Origin: Portulaca oleracea
Taxonomy: Eukaryota > Streptophyta > Magnoliopsida > Caryophyllales > Portulacaceae
Direction of reading: 5' to 3'
Assembly: GCA_029582165.1 (NCBI GenBank)
Contig: CM055872.1
Location: 3,999,582 to 4,063,581 of the forward strand
DNA length: 64,000 nt
A program made the position numbers and the translations under genes. Position 1 is the stretch's first letter, and every line of letters starts with the position of its first letter. The notes under the pieces are model-generated. The model saw nothing but the letters and a program-made list of their open reading frames with translations, did not search any database and was not told the DNA's origin. Below are positions 11,225-21,768 of this stretch, one piece after another.

Positions 11225-11545
11225 CATATCTGTTAACAAAACTCCTACGTGATTCATTAAGTTTATTATACGAGGATTATGACATGAGCCATTAGGTAGG
11301 GCATATGAGCGAGGAAGTAGGAGGTCAAGGTGCATTTTAAGCAACATGACAACATGGGATTTATTATTATTTTTAGATTTGAAGATATCCATATGGAAGT
11401 CATGTGTCACACCTTTACATGTAATCAAAGATATTGAGTTGAGTAACGGTCATCTCTCAGATTGAAACTACAGATCAATAATGAGAGAGATTACGAGATT
11501 GAGATTCATTATTCATACGTAGAAGAGTTGTTATTTTTACGTACT
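11225..11545. repeat. Upstream segment shared by LRR copies 1 and 2 (copy A)
   Basis: Blocks such as AACAAAACTCCTAC, GATTATGACATGA, GGAGGTCAA, GGATTTATTA and AACGGTCATC recur in order at 16183-16988 upstream of LRR copy 2. They show that the tandem duplication included at least 1 kb of upstream sequence. A weaker trace with GATTATGACCT-like and ACGGTCATCC blocks lies upstream of copy 3 (23.88-24.16 kb). Confidence 0.7.
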
Positions 11546-11586
11546 ACTTCTGCTACTGTTTCATGAATTCCAGAGTATATATTCAG

Positions 11587-11812
11587 GTTCTGTTCTTTTC
11601 TGTGGTATTTTGCGGTATGGTGTGGTGAGGTGTGATACAATTGTGGTGGGTGTGGTAGAATTGTGATAGGTTATTGGTATGTGGGGTGGATGAGGAGATG
11701 AGAAAAATGAGGAGAGAGAAAAGTAATAATATAAAGTAAAGTGTGGTGAGTTATGATAAACTGCGATATGTTGAGGTACCGCAGCTTGCGAACCGCAGAA
11801 AAGAACAAGGCC
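11587..11812. mobile_element. MITE of the GTGGT-rich hAT-like family, copy 5
   Basis: The left end TGTTCTTTTCTGTGG and right end CCGCAGAAAAGAACA form a terminal inverted repeat of about 15 bp. The interior is GTGGTGNG-rich. Non-coding. Confidence 0.65.
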
Positions 11813-13282
11813 TCAATTTGCACAATTTCATGCACCTTTCAATTCCCTTTTGTTCAAAATATATAGGTTGTTGTCTTACTAAATACTGTATTGTGAGAGA
11901 TGCTTGCTTACTTTATAAAGGATATATAAATATATTAATGTGTTGTACTAATTTTAGTCATTAGTCAATGAAAGCATTCATTTTCTTTTATTCCATGGAT
12001 AAAGCTAGAACTATTCATCTACCGGCCGGGTCAGGTGACAGTTCCTAACCGACCCGAACCGGCAACCCAAACCCAACTCGGTGACAGAAACTCGACCTGG
12101 CTTCTGGCCAGGGTATCCCTGATTCGATGGGTCACGGATCGGGTCACCTGGTCGACCGTTCCTATAATCCCGATCTTTTAATGGAAAATAAAACTTGAAA
12201 ACTTGATATTCTTCAACTTATGTATTTTAGGCCTAATTTTAGCAATACTTGATTCCAGTATTACACAACAATTAGCAAATAAAATTCCACATTCTGAAAT
12301 AAAAGTTCCAACATAAAATAATATAATTATTACAAGTTTAAAACACTCGATCGAATGAAAATTATATTCAATATATTGTGTTTGGGTGTGCGGTCGTGAG
12401 GATCTAATGAAATCACATGAAATTGAAATGAATCAAACCCTAAAGTTATATTTAATTATACTTTAAATATATTTTGTCGGGTCAGAACCGTCAGGTTAAC
12501 AAGCCCAATCTGACTTATATCTATCCTTATTTTTTTCAGGTCGAGCACCCATTATTTTTGGGTTGGATAGATCCCCAACCCATAATCCATTCCCAGCATG
12601 TTACATGTTGGCATTTTCTTTCCGTTGAAGATTTATCTATAATAATTTATAAATGTACGTACAATTCTTCAAAATTGGAACAAGAGCTATCATTCAACGG
12701 TTGACCCAGAGTTTGTACTCCATTCTTGTCAAATGGTAAATATTATAATCAGTAATTTCTTAACATTAGAATGTCGACCTATCAAGGAAAAACATTATCA
12801 TCATATTTGTAGATAAACTCTTTCACACAATTTTAATCTTATAATTTTTATGTATAGTTATATTATATGCTTATAATAAATGATACTTAAAATGTCATCT
12901 TATAGAACATGAAAAATGAAAAATGACTGCTATTTTAAGAGGAATGAAGTACCATATTTTGTCTTAATTGAATTGATGAGATCTAATAATATAATAAACT
13001 GCCAAGGTTTATTTATATATAAACAGATGAGTAGTTCAATGCATTGGATCCATTTTTAATTCAGGTTCATACAAATCTGACAATAAAAACACAAATCGCG
13101 TGTATTTTATATTTAGATAAATTAATACTGGTCAGGTGATTTAATCCATCCACAGGACGAGCCCATTGACTAGTATTTTATAATAAAAATAAATAATGTT
13201 TGATAGATTTGATATTGCATGAAAGCTTATTTTGTCACATTTCCTAGCTATTACTACTAGGCATTTGTGAACGAAACTCCTG
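11813..13282. other. Spacer between LRR copies 1 and 2
   Basis: About 1.5 kb without a supported gene. A patch at 12020-12170 is enriched in ACCCGACC/CGGGTC words, which I could not classify. No tRNA is found at the position expected from copies 1 and 3. Confidence 0.4.
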
Positions 13283-15214
13283 CTAATTATGGTTACAAGG
13301 AGGTAGAGGGGAATCGCATAGTCCAGAATTACCCAGAAACGAAGAAGCAGGAAAATTAGCCTTATGAGGAGGAATCCTCCCTCTCAACCTGTTCTTCGCT
13401 ACGTCGAAAGTTTCCAACACATTCAAATTTATAACCTCATCCGGAATGCTTCCAGTCAAATTGTTTCTCGACAGTACAATCTTCCTCAGATGAAAAGCAT
13501 CGCTCATTTCTTTCGGAATCTCCCCTGAGAGCTTGTTATTCGCCATCTCCAACACTTGCAAGCTAAATAAAACCCTAATCGACCAAGGAATCGAACCTCC
13601 TAAGGGATTATTCGACATGATCAAGGACGTGATCGCGTCCATCGAAGGATTGATGCCAAGGTTTTGGTCGATTGGGCCGGAGAATCGGTTGTTGGAGACG
13701 TCGAGGGTGTTGTATGGGCCGAGTGTCACGTCCACGATGCTCTTGTGGAAGACGATGTCTAGCGTGCCCGTGAACCTGTTCGAGCTAAGGTCAAGGTCAA
13801 CGAGAATGGACAGGTTCTTGAGGGACTCGGGGAGGGAGGAAGAGAAGTAGTTGTGGGATACGTTGAGGAAAGTCAAGCTTGTGATGTTGCCGATCCATTT
13901 GGGTAATTTCCCTTGGAGATGGTTGCTCGATACGTCGAGTTGGGTCAAAGACGAAGAGGATAACCATTGAGCGAGCTGCCCTTTTAGCCCGGTGTTGGCT
14001 AGGAAAAGCTTGGAGAGGTTTGACTTGGCTAACCAGTTTGGAATCGACACGAGGTTAAGCGGGTTGTATGAGAGATCTAGGGCTTTTAGGGACTTGAGGT
14101 TGCTAATTTGACGTGGGATGGGACCCACAAGTCGATTTTTCGACAAGTCCATCGTTTGGAGGCTCTTAAGGTTGCCGAAGGTATTGGGGATTCGGCCCGT
14201 GAACCGGTTGTTCGAGAAGAACATGTCGGTCAACAGCCTAAGTTGACCGATACTCGACGGGAGGTCCCCTGTGATCATGTTTTTCTCGATGGTAATCTTT
14301 TGAATCTTGGAGAGATTCCCGATCGAACTAGGCAAGGGTCCGGTGAGTTGGTTGTCGTCGAGGTGGAGAACTTCCAAGGAACCGAGCCGGCCAAACATAC
14401 GAGGGATTGGACCGGTGAGGTTGTTGTTGTTAAGATATAACTGGCCGAGTTGGGCCAGTTCGCCTATAAATCCTGGTAGTACACCACCGAGTTGGTTCAT
14501 AGACAGGTCTAAGTAATTCATGCTCCTAAGCCTCCTAACGCCACGTGGAATCACCCCGGTGAACGCATTGGCATGGAGATCTAGCTTTGTGAGGCTCGCC
14601 ATGCTTCCGATGGAGGGTGGTATTGAGCCGGTCAACCGATTTCCAAACAGCACCAGCTCGGTGACTCCAGACCAGTTCTGGAACATCGAGCTGGGGAGGG
14701 TCCCATTCAAACCATTGTCATTCAGAAACACCTTCTTAAGCCTCCGAAGGCGGCTGAGGGACACCGGGATGGGCCCACTGAACTGATTGGCATCCAAAAA
14801 CAGGTAGTTTAACTGGGACAGCTTCCCCAGTTCCTGTGGTATTGGACCAGTGAGATCCCTGTTCTTGCTGAAGTCAAGGAGCTGAAGGGAAGTCAAGTTC
14901 CCCAGGAAGGGGGACAGAGTGCCCGACATGGAAGTGTACAAGACGAAGTCGTCCCCGGTCTCATACCCGGACCGGGACACGTTGACCACCCGGCCCCATC
15001 GCGGGTCGCAGTCGACCCCGGCCCAGGCCGTGCAGCAGTCCGTGGCGGCGTCCCACGAGCCGAGGAGGACCGGGTCGATGATCCGGCGCTTCTGATCGAG
15101 CAATGCCTCTTTGTCAATGGCATTGCATGACTCTACAATGGGAAGGTGAAATGAGGATGAAAGAGCGAGGAGAGTGACAATGGAGATGATGAGAGAATTT
15201 GGAAGTGTTTTCAT
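13283..15214 (-). CDS. Secreted leucine-rich repeat protein (At5g23400/DRT100-like), copy 2
   Basis: Intronless, 643 aa, colinear with copies 1 and 3 throughout. It has a signal peptide (SIVTLLALSSSFHLPIVES), an LRR cap with SCNAIDKEALLDQKRR and CCTAWAGVDCDP, about 20 extracellular LRRs, and a C-terminal GLCDSPLPPC in which one Gly of the shared GLCGSPLPPC is Asp. No kinase or membrane anchor. The frame stays open to 15382, but the MHHI-type upstream start falls at the TATA-like motif. The Met at 15214 aligns with the signal peptides of the paralogues. The 5' coding part (about 14880-15090) is strikingly GC-rich compared with the rest of the gene. Role: presumed wall or apoplastic recognition or scaffold protein, by family only. 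Confidence 0.93.
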   Translation of the reverse strand: MKTLPNSLIISIVTLLALSSSFHLPIVESCNAIDKEALLDQKRRIIDPVLLGSWDAATDCCTAWAGVDCDPRWGRVVNVSRSGYETGDDFVLYTSMSGTLSPFLGNLTSLQLLDFSKNRDLTGPIPQELGKLSQLNYLFLDANQFSGPIPVSLSRLRRLKKVFLNDNGLNGTLPSSMFQNWSGVTELVLFGNRLTGSIPPSIGSMASLTKLDLHANAFTGVIPRGVRRLRSMNYLDLSMNQLGGVLPGFIGELAQLGQLYLNNNNLTGPIPRMFGRLGSLEVLHLDDNQLTGPLPSSIGNLSKIQKITIEKNMITGDLPSSIGQLRLLTDMFFSNNRFTGRIPNTFGNLKSLQTMDLSKNRLVGPIPRQISNLKSLKALDLSYNPLNLVSIPNWLAKSNLSKLFLANTGLKGQLAQWLSSSSLTQLDVSSNHLQGKLPKWIGNITSLTFLNVSHNYFSSSLPESLKNLSILVDLDLSSNRFTGTLDIVFHKSIVDVTLGPYNTLDVSNNRFSGPIDQNLGINPSMDAITSLIMSNNPLGGSIPWSIRVLFSLQVLEMANNKLSGEIPKEMSDAFHLRKIVLSRNNLTGSIPDEVINLNVLETFDVAKNRLRGRIPPHKANFPASSFLGNSGLCDSPLPPCNHN

Positions 15215-15288
15215 GGTGGATTTGGAAGTTATTAGGAAATATGAGAGGTTTTTAGAGATGAATGTGGGAAGCAATATGATGTGGTGCA

Positions 15289-15299
15289 TTAATATAGAG
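15289..15299 (-). promoter_or_regulatory. TATA-like box of LRR copy 2
   Basis: Minus-strand CTCTATATTAATG about 75 nt upstream of the chosen ATG, matching the promoter of copy 1. Confidence 0.5.
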
Positions 15300-15828
15300 G
15301 TGGTGGCCTTTTTTTTTCCTATTTTTAAATAGGGTAAACAACAAGACACGAAACCTTTCTCGTAAGGATCTTTCAAATACATCTAACTCTTTTTTGAGAC
15401 ACAAATATATTATTCTTTTTTGAGACACAAACATAACTTAGGAGGAAAGTTGTAAATCATGTGGGGCTTCTAATGAAGGATCAAGATGAGTATTGTCACA
15501 CCATATTTGTAAGCATCTTATTGCCAAAATTATAATTTTGTATGCTACTTGCTAAAAGAAGAAATAGATATAATTAACCATATTATATTATATTTATAAT
15601 TTTTTAAATATGTAAAAGTATGTATAAAATTAAATATGTTTAATGAATAATAGAATTGATTTAATTAGGATATTATTTATGTTCATTGACTTAGTGAAGA
15701 ATGTTAAGTCTTTTACAAACTTTAATTAATCATAAATATTAAAAGATTAATATCAAAATGATAATAAATACATTTTTTGATGACAAATCATAATATTTAA
15801 TTAACAACATAATATAATTAAAAAAACA
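15300..15828. other. Promoter region of LRR copy 2
   Basis: AT-rich, partly colinear with the promoter of copy 1 (AAGGATCAA and CACACCATATTTGTAAGCATC blocks at 15476-15515). No other gene is seen. Confidence 0.45.
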
Positions 15829-16172
15829 GGAAAATTGGATTATAATAATTTCAACTTTTAGCTTTTATATGTCAATAATTTCTACTTTATTTTTGTATTT
15901 TGGTGGTTACCAAAAAAAATAATATTGCATTCTGATGGGATATATATTACCGAGCCAAGTGGTGGTGACTCAATGGAAAATTGATGTGTACCGACTACCG
16001 ACATGAGTGTGTTTGACATGTAAATTTTCTAACGAGTCACTTCCACTTGACTTAGTGGCGTCCCACTAGAATATAATATTATTTTTTAGGACCGCCAAAA
16101 TGCAAAAATAAAGTAAGGGTTATTGACATTCAAAAACTAAAAGTAGAGACTATTTGAATCCAACTTTCCTAA
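15829..16172. mobile_element. TIR element of the AAATTGGATT family (non-autonomous)
   Basis: The left terminus GGAAAATTGGATTATAATAA and its next about 70 bases return inverted at the right (TATTTGAATCCAACTTTCC). Interior under 200 bp, no reading frame. Related termini occur at 16209, 24308, 47688, 49767 and 58272. Confidence 0.6.
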
Positions 16173-16182
16173 AAAATATCTT

Positions 16183-16988
16183 ATAACAAAACTCCTACCA
16201 TGATTTAAATTGGAAAATTGGATTATAATAACCTCTACTTTCAGCTTTTGTATGCTGATTATCCCTACTTTTTTTTAATTATGGTGTTCCAAAAAATAAA
16301 AATTATATTATGGTGGAACACCAACGAGTGCATATCCTAAATATCATAAATTTTGACTTGCATTTGATTTAAAACCTAACACAACATTTCCCCACCATTT
16401 TTAATGAATTTACAACACTTATCCCTATTTTTTGTTAATTTTTGACAATTTTTTCACTTCTATTCCTTCTTAAAAAAATCATAATATTTGTTTTGATTCT
16501 CAAATGAATAATTTGAAAATTCTTTTAGTAACTATATTTGATGATCTTTTCGAGGCCAGCAATAAAAGAATAGAAACTATATGGGATATGAATGAATTTT
16601 TTTTTTTAAAAAAAAAAATAGTGGAATTAGATTTGGTATCAGTATAATATAACTTTTATTTTTCCAGACCAACTAAAATACAAAAACAAAATAAAAATTA
16701 TTGCTAACACACAAAAGCTAAAAATAAAAATTATTAAAATCCAATTTTCCTTTATCATACGCGAAGATTATGACATGATCCGCTGAGCAAGGGCGTATGA
16801 ACTAGGAACAAGTCAACGAGGACTCTAGGAGGTCAATATGAGCATTTTAATGGAGAAAGCAGCATTGGATTTATTACTTTGTAAATTTGAAGATATTGAA
16901 TTGACTAACGGTCATCCGTCAGAATAGGAACTCCAGATCAATAACGAAATTCAGATTCACATGTAGAGGTGTCATTTTTTAGTATTAT
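16183..16988. repeat. Upstream segment shared by LRR copies 1 and 2 (copy B), split by a TIR element
   Basis: Sequence colinear with 11225-11545 starts at AACAAAACTCCTACC. It breaks at 16208, where a TIR element is inserted, and resumes at 16752 with ATCATACG, GATTATGACATGAT and AACGGTCATCC. The duplication therefore predates the insertion. Confidence 0.65.
16209..16751. mobile_element. TIR element of the AAATTGGATT family inserted in the LRR upstream segment
   Basis: Termini TGGAAAATTGGATTATAATA and AAAATCCAATTTTCC, with arms of about 80 bp (AACCTCTACTTTCAGCTTTTG / CAAAAGCTAAAAATAAAAATT). The empty site can be read from the LRR copy 1 flank. No coding capacity. Confidence 0.65.
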
Positions 16989-17129
16989 TTTTGTTTGGAA
17001 AGTTGGTTTACAACAAAAGTAATCTAATAAGAATAAATCAACAACAATTAACATCAATATAAGTTCTTGTGCTAAAAAAGTTAAAGATAATTTGGTGCTC
17101 GATCTAATTTAAACATGTGATATTCTTCA

Positions 17130-17662
17130 GGTTAAAATTTATTTGATGATGTGACCGAGCGTGATTTACTTGCCCATCTTGAGGATTCCATCATTGAGGC
17201 TCCAAAAGGTAAAGATAGGGTTAAGAGAAAACAGAAAATGTTGATAAATCTAAGTGGCAGCTTGTTAGAGATGCAATTTCTAAAGCTAAGAAAACATATC
17301 ATGTTCGTGGCAAAAAGGATGGTCAGAAGGTTAGAATGGCCAGAAGTGCGAACAGTGTGGAAGTTGATAGTCTTGATGATATTAATCCAAGATTGATCGT
17401 ATGGCTGAGATTATTGGCAATGATATAGGTGTGCGATTCCTCAATGATCCACCAAACTGAAGCTATGATTTTTTGCCGCGTGATTGAGTTGTGATGGATT
17501 TTGGCTTTCATGGGTGCGAACGTCCTTGCTGTGATATTTATGTTTAGTTGTGTTTGGTTGTTACCTTTTTCTCTTTGAGCTAGTTGATTGCTGTTGTATT
17601 TTGCAGTTTGCTGTATTCTATAAACTTTCATGCCTTCTGACTATCAACAATCGAAAAAAAAT
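17130..17662 (+). pseudogene. Decayed retroposon (LINE-like) fragment A
   Basis: With frame jumps it reads FDDVTERDLLAHLEDSIIEA, then KSKWQLVRDAISKAKK, then EIIGNDIGVRFLNDPPN and a stop. A T-rich tail ends in AATCGAAAAAAAA. The same order of peptides and tail occurs at 40955-41456. Two dispersed copies with a short poly-A end suggest a retroposed element, perhaps an internally deleted LINE. No reverse transcriptase is present and the family is not certain. Confidence 0.45.
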
Positions 17663-18190
17663 GAAGGATTACCATGATGAACAATATGAATTAACTTCCA
17701 TTGTTGAACATCTTCATGAGAAAATGTGCAATATCCATATAATATCCCAATCAAATATCTTCAAATCTACTTGAACCGCACCAAGGTGAGAATAAACTCG
17801 CACTAAGTTTTTTACTTCCATTCTCTTCACCCCTTCTCCTTAAGCAACTTCACAATAGTTTTGATTACCATAAATGAAGCCTACATCTGAGCTTTGCCAT
17901 TTTACATGTCACCCTATCCAAACTATCGTGAAATAATTTCACAGAGCTCTCTAATTTGTTAGCAACCTTTCTTTTCCCTTTCTTAAACCTCATGCTCCTC
18001 ATAGTGTTGGTCTTACAAGCTGCTTGATTGAAGAAACGTTATTTGAATTTCAACAAAATGCTCTACTTTTTCTTAAATTTAGCTTTGACATTTGAAACCT
18101 CAAATATGGTGCCTTCAGCGCCAAAAGGCAAATTAAAATCAAAATCAATAGCTGATGAGTCAACCAAACAATTAATAGTACGGTTAGAAT
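17663..18190 (-). other. Decayed coding-like sequence, unassigned
   Basis: Broken minus-strand reading includes RFKKGKRKVANKLESSVKLFH in pieces and an acidic stretch near 18.15 kb, interrupted by stops. It may be remains of a transposon ORF. Not assignable. Confidence 0.3.
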
Positions 18191-18196
18191 AAAAAT

Positions 18197-18525
18197 AGGG
18201 GTGTTTGGCTACCCGGCTTTTTGGTAGTTTTTAGTTTTATAGATAGTTTTTAGCTTTTTGACCAAGGTTAAAAAACTACTTGAGATGTTTGGTAAGTAGC
18301 TTTTTATTTTAGCTTTTTGGACAAAATAAGCTAGTTTTCAAAAAACTAGTTTCCAAAAAGTTAGTTGATGAAACTTTTTGAGTTAGTTTTTTCACAATTA
18401 CCAAACACTTTTTCTACAAGCAGCTAACCCAAACAGCTAAAGTCAAACAGCTAATCCAAATAGCTATCAGCTAATAGTTATAAACTAACAACTACCAACT
18501 ACTAGCTGATTGATAAGCAGGTCCT
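18197..18525. mobile_element. Possible hAT-type MITE
   Basis: GTGTTTGGCTACCC at the left and inverted TTACCAAACACTTTTT plus repeated AGCTAAT/TAGCTATT words resemble common plant hAT MITEs. The outer ends do not match well. Confidence 0.35.
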
Positions 18526-19108
18526 AGGTCACATCCATTTTTAATAGACAATGGGACAAAACACAGCAAAATAATAGTGGGTGAGGGACAGAGGCCAGTC
18601 AGTCAACCAGCTAAAATATTGGGCCAGTTGGTTGCTAACTTGCTATGCTTATAGTCAAAGTGGACTTTTTCCCAATGAAAAATTACAAACAAAGTCAATA
18701 GAATTCAAATTTGACCAAAAAAAGAATATCAGAAAGTGAGCTGGAAGAAGAGGATTTTCTAAGAAAATTTATTATAAGGATATTTAAAAGATTTGCAAAA
18801 TAGAAAGGATATTTAGAAGATTGTAAAATTATGTTGTTACATAAGTAGCCTGCTATGCAAGTAGAAGGTAAAATTGTTTAATGATCTAGATTTATTCTTA
18901 ATAGATCAAAGTCTTATACTAATAAAAAATGATACCTAAAATGTAGTCTTATAGAACATAATAAAGAAAAATAATGACTTATTTTGGAAAGAATGAAGTA
19001 TTGTTTTATTTATTTAAATTGATAAGGTCTAACATGACACAAGGCCAATGTTTATGTAATATCACATCTTTTCAACCCCTTCTCCTTCAAACTAAGGTTA
19101 AAATACTA

Positions 19109-19166
<58 letters not shown>

Positions 19167-19341
19167 TGCATTTGAGGGGTTAAATAACATTAACTTACCA
19201 ATTAACAATTATGATAAATGACACAAAGACAAGTCCAATATTTACTTCTCTTTTTTTTATAGAGGGTAGGCAATAAAAGAATTTCTAATTTAAAAATTCA
19301 AAGACATGATCATTTATGTTGTTAATTTATTATTATTACAA
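18526..19341. other. Intergenic with a (TA)n microsatellite
   Basis: No supported gene. A (TA)n tract of about 50 bp lies at 19113-19164. Confidence 0.5.
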
Positions 19342-19695
19342 CGGTTTTGCTAATCGTCGCCCTGAGGCGATGGTTAAGAAAGAATCTTTGTCATTTTTTA
19401 AAATTTTAAAATATTTCATAATCTAACATATATGATAAAAGATTACCTTTTCAATAAAATATATCTTATTATCTAATCAAATCTACATAAATCTTCCCAT
19501 CACCTATTAGTTGATCTTTTCTAATTATTTTTAAATGCAATTTTTTTTTTGTAAAATAGCAAAAAAAATATCAACAAAATAGCATAAAAGTTTATTACAC
19601 TACCAATGTATAGAAATAACGTGTGAACAAAGCATAAATATATTCTCATGAGTCCAATGTTGACCCCCTAATTGTACTTTAGTTTTACGTTAATA

Positions 19696-19907
19696 CTCCC
19701 TCCGTTCCAAATTAATTGACGCATTGACTAAATTTTGACCATTAATTATTTACAAATTACAATTTACAATATAAAATTACATCCATTGTAATTTTTAGTA
19801 AAATATCTTTATAGTGACGGTAATTTCATATTGTAACTCATTATAATTTGGGAGTAATTAGTAATTAAAATTTAGTGAAAATGTCAATTAATTTGAGACG
19901 GAGGGAG
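19696..19907. mobile_element. Stowaway-like MITE nested in the MULE
   Basis: Left CTCCCTCCGTTCCAAATTAA and right AATTTGAGACGGAGGGAG are inverted. The inner arms ATTGACGCATTGACTAAATT / AATTTAGTGAAAATGTCAAT also pair. It is preceded by TA; the expected right TA is TT. Confidence 0.75.
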
Positions 19908-20128
19908 TTTAAAGATTAAATGGTAAGATAATTATTGAACTCATACGAATATAATTTACTTGTTTTCATGTATTTATTTCCATAAATTGGTAATGCAATA
20001 AACTTTTTTCTATTTCCAAAACAGAATGCCTTTAAAAAAGTAGTTTTTTTTTTTGAAGCTAAGGACATGCATTTTATTGCGAAAAGACGATATGATTATA
20101 CCTAATTATCACACAAAGGGACGAAATG

Positions 20129-20554
20129 CACTACTAAAAATATGTGTATTACCAACCACTTTTTTCCAACCAATTTAAAATGGTTGGAAAAACCAACTAT
20201 TTTAGCAACCATTTGATATTCCAACTATTTTTCAAAAAATTTAGTGGGAAAAATGGTTGAAAATTCCAACCAATTTTGCTAAAATTAGTTGGAAAATTTT
20301 CCTACCATCCCTTTTCCTACTATTTGAAATGGTTGGAAAATTAGTAATCCAACCATTTTTCCAACCATCTTCAAATAGTAGGAAAAAGGGTGGTAGGAAA
20401 ATTTTCCAACCAATTTAGCAAAATTGGTTGGAATTTCCAACAATTTTTCCCACAAAATTTTTTGGAAAATAGTTGGAATATTAAATAGTTGCTAAAATGG
20501 TTGGTTTTTCCAATCATTTTAAATTGGTTGGTAATACACATATTTTTAGTAGTG
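20129..20554. mobile_element. CACTA-type foldback MITE nested in the MULE
   Basis: It starts CACTACTAAAAATATGTG and ends with the exact inverse, CACATATTTTTAGTAGTG. The 3-bp target duplication ATG flanks it (20126-20128, 20555-20557), as expected for CACTA elements. Almost the whole 426 bp is an inverted repeat (CCAACCATTT/AAATGGTTGG words throughout), so it can fold into one long hairpin. The minus-strand reading frame inside is an artefact of this repeat. Confidence 0.85.
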
Positions 20555-21091
20555 ATGGCCGCCAACCGCTTGAATTTTTTTCTAAAGTGTTAATTAGTTA
20601 ATAATAAGATTATGTATGCTAGATTATGTATGTTAGATTAAAAGGTAATAGCAACAATAAATAAAGGTAATAGCAATATTTAGATTATGTAAGATTAATT
20701 ATGTATGTTAGATTATCACATAAATCTTATTATTAACTAATTAATACTTAGAAAAGATCAACTAATTAGGTGATGGGAAGATTTATGTAGATTTGATTAG
20801 ATAATAAGGTATATTTTATTGAAAAGGTAATCTTTTATCATATATATTAGATTATGAAAGATTTTAAAATTAGAAAAATGACAAAGATTCTTTTTTAACC
20901 ATCGCCCCTAGGGGGACGATTAGCAAAACAGTTATTACAAGGTAAGATTGATTATTATACCTTATTCCCTCGCTACTTAAAATGAAGATAGTATTTGTGA
21001 ACTGAACTGTGAAGTCACCCCAAAAATTTTCCTCCAAGAAATTCTTTTTAATTCTCAGTTCTTGGACGTGGAAAGGAAAAAACCAAAATCA

Positions 21092-21162
21092 TGCAACAGA
21101 CGGGAATCGAACCCGGGTCTGTACCGAGGCAGGGTACTATTCTACCACTAGACCACTGGTGC
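21092..21162 (-). tRNA. tRNA-Gly (GCC)
   Basis: A 71-nt cloverleaf: acceptor GCACCAG/CTGTTGC with one C-U mismatch, D-arm with AGTGGTA, anticodon stem GTACC/GGTAC with loop CTGCCTC, so anticodon GCC at 21128-21130. The T-arm CCGGG/CCCGT has one weak pair; discriminator A. A- and B-boxes are intact and a T-run follows within about 10 nt. The two acceptor/T-stem mismatches suggest it may be drifting. It stands 607 bases downstream of LRR copy 3, mirroring the tRNA downstream of LRR copy 1. Confidence 0.85.
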
Positions 21163-21768
21163 TTAATATGGCAAGTTTTCCAACCTGAAAAATTTGTAAC
21201 TCTGACTAGAATCTTTTTGCATCCAAATTTGTATATATAGTAGGTAGTAAGTTAGTAACTAGATAAAAATAAGGGTGTTTTTCAGTTTTTATTTATTTAG
21301 CCTTTATATAAAACCATAGTAAATGGTGGGATGCATGAAAATTGATAATATATACATCTCCACTTCTTTTAATGTGAGTTTTTGAGGTTGGAGGGGAAAA
21401 ATCAATTTCCTGCAAAATTTTATAGCGGTAGGGCTGTTAAAAAATTGTCCGACTTAAAAAATTGGTTAAGTTTGATCTCAAAAAAATTGGGTATGGTCAT
21501 AAGTGTTCTGTCCAAATTTTAAACGTAAATGAAGAAAATATTATTCCAAAAAACAGAAGTAACTGAAAATGAAATCATTGTGACGGTATATATTAAGTAA
21601 ATAATTTTTGATACATTTGACGTTGCATAAAAGCTTATTTGTCACATTTCCTAGCTTGCTACAACTACTCCTAACATAGTTTTCACCCTCCAATGATAAA
21701 ACTCTAAGCAAAAGAAAGAGAGAATTATTTATTTCCTATCACCTACGTAAATATGAAACTCCTCCATA
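21163..21768. other. 3' flank of LRR copy 3
   Basis: No gene is seen. It contains TTTGACGTTGCATAAAAGCTTATTTGTCACATTTCCTAGC-like wording (about 21616-21655) that recurs downstream of LRR copy 2 near 13211-13250, so the 3' flank was also duplicated. Confidence 0.5.

Larger units (their letters stand above)
19342..20931. mobile_element. Mutator-like (MULE-type) TIR element with 9-bp target duplication
   Basis: The flanking 9-mers TTATTACAA at 19333-19341 and 20932-20940 are identical, the hallmark of Mutator-superfamily insertion. The inverted ends run about 180 bp: GGTTTTGCTAATCGTCGCCC on the left and the inverse ACGATTAGCAAAAC on the right, followed inward by matching ACAAAGATTC/GAATCTTTGT and ATAAATCTTCCCATCACCTA arms. 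There is no transposase. It is interrupted by a Stowaway MITE (19696-19907) and a CACTA MITE (20129-20554), so the original length was about 0.95 kb. Confidence 0.8.
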
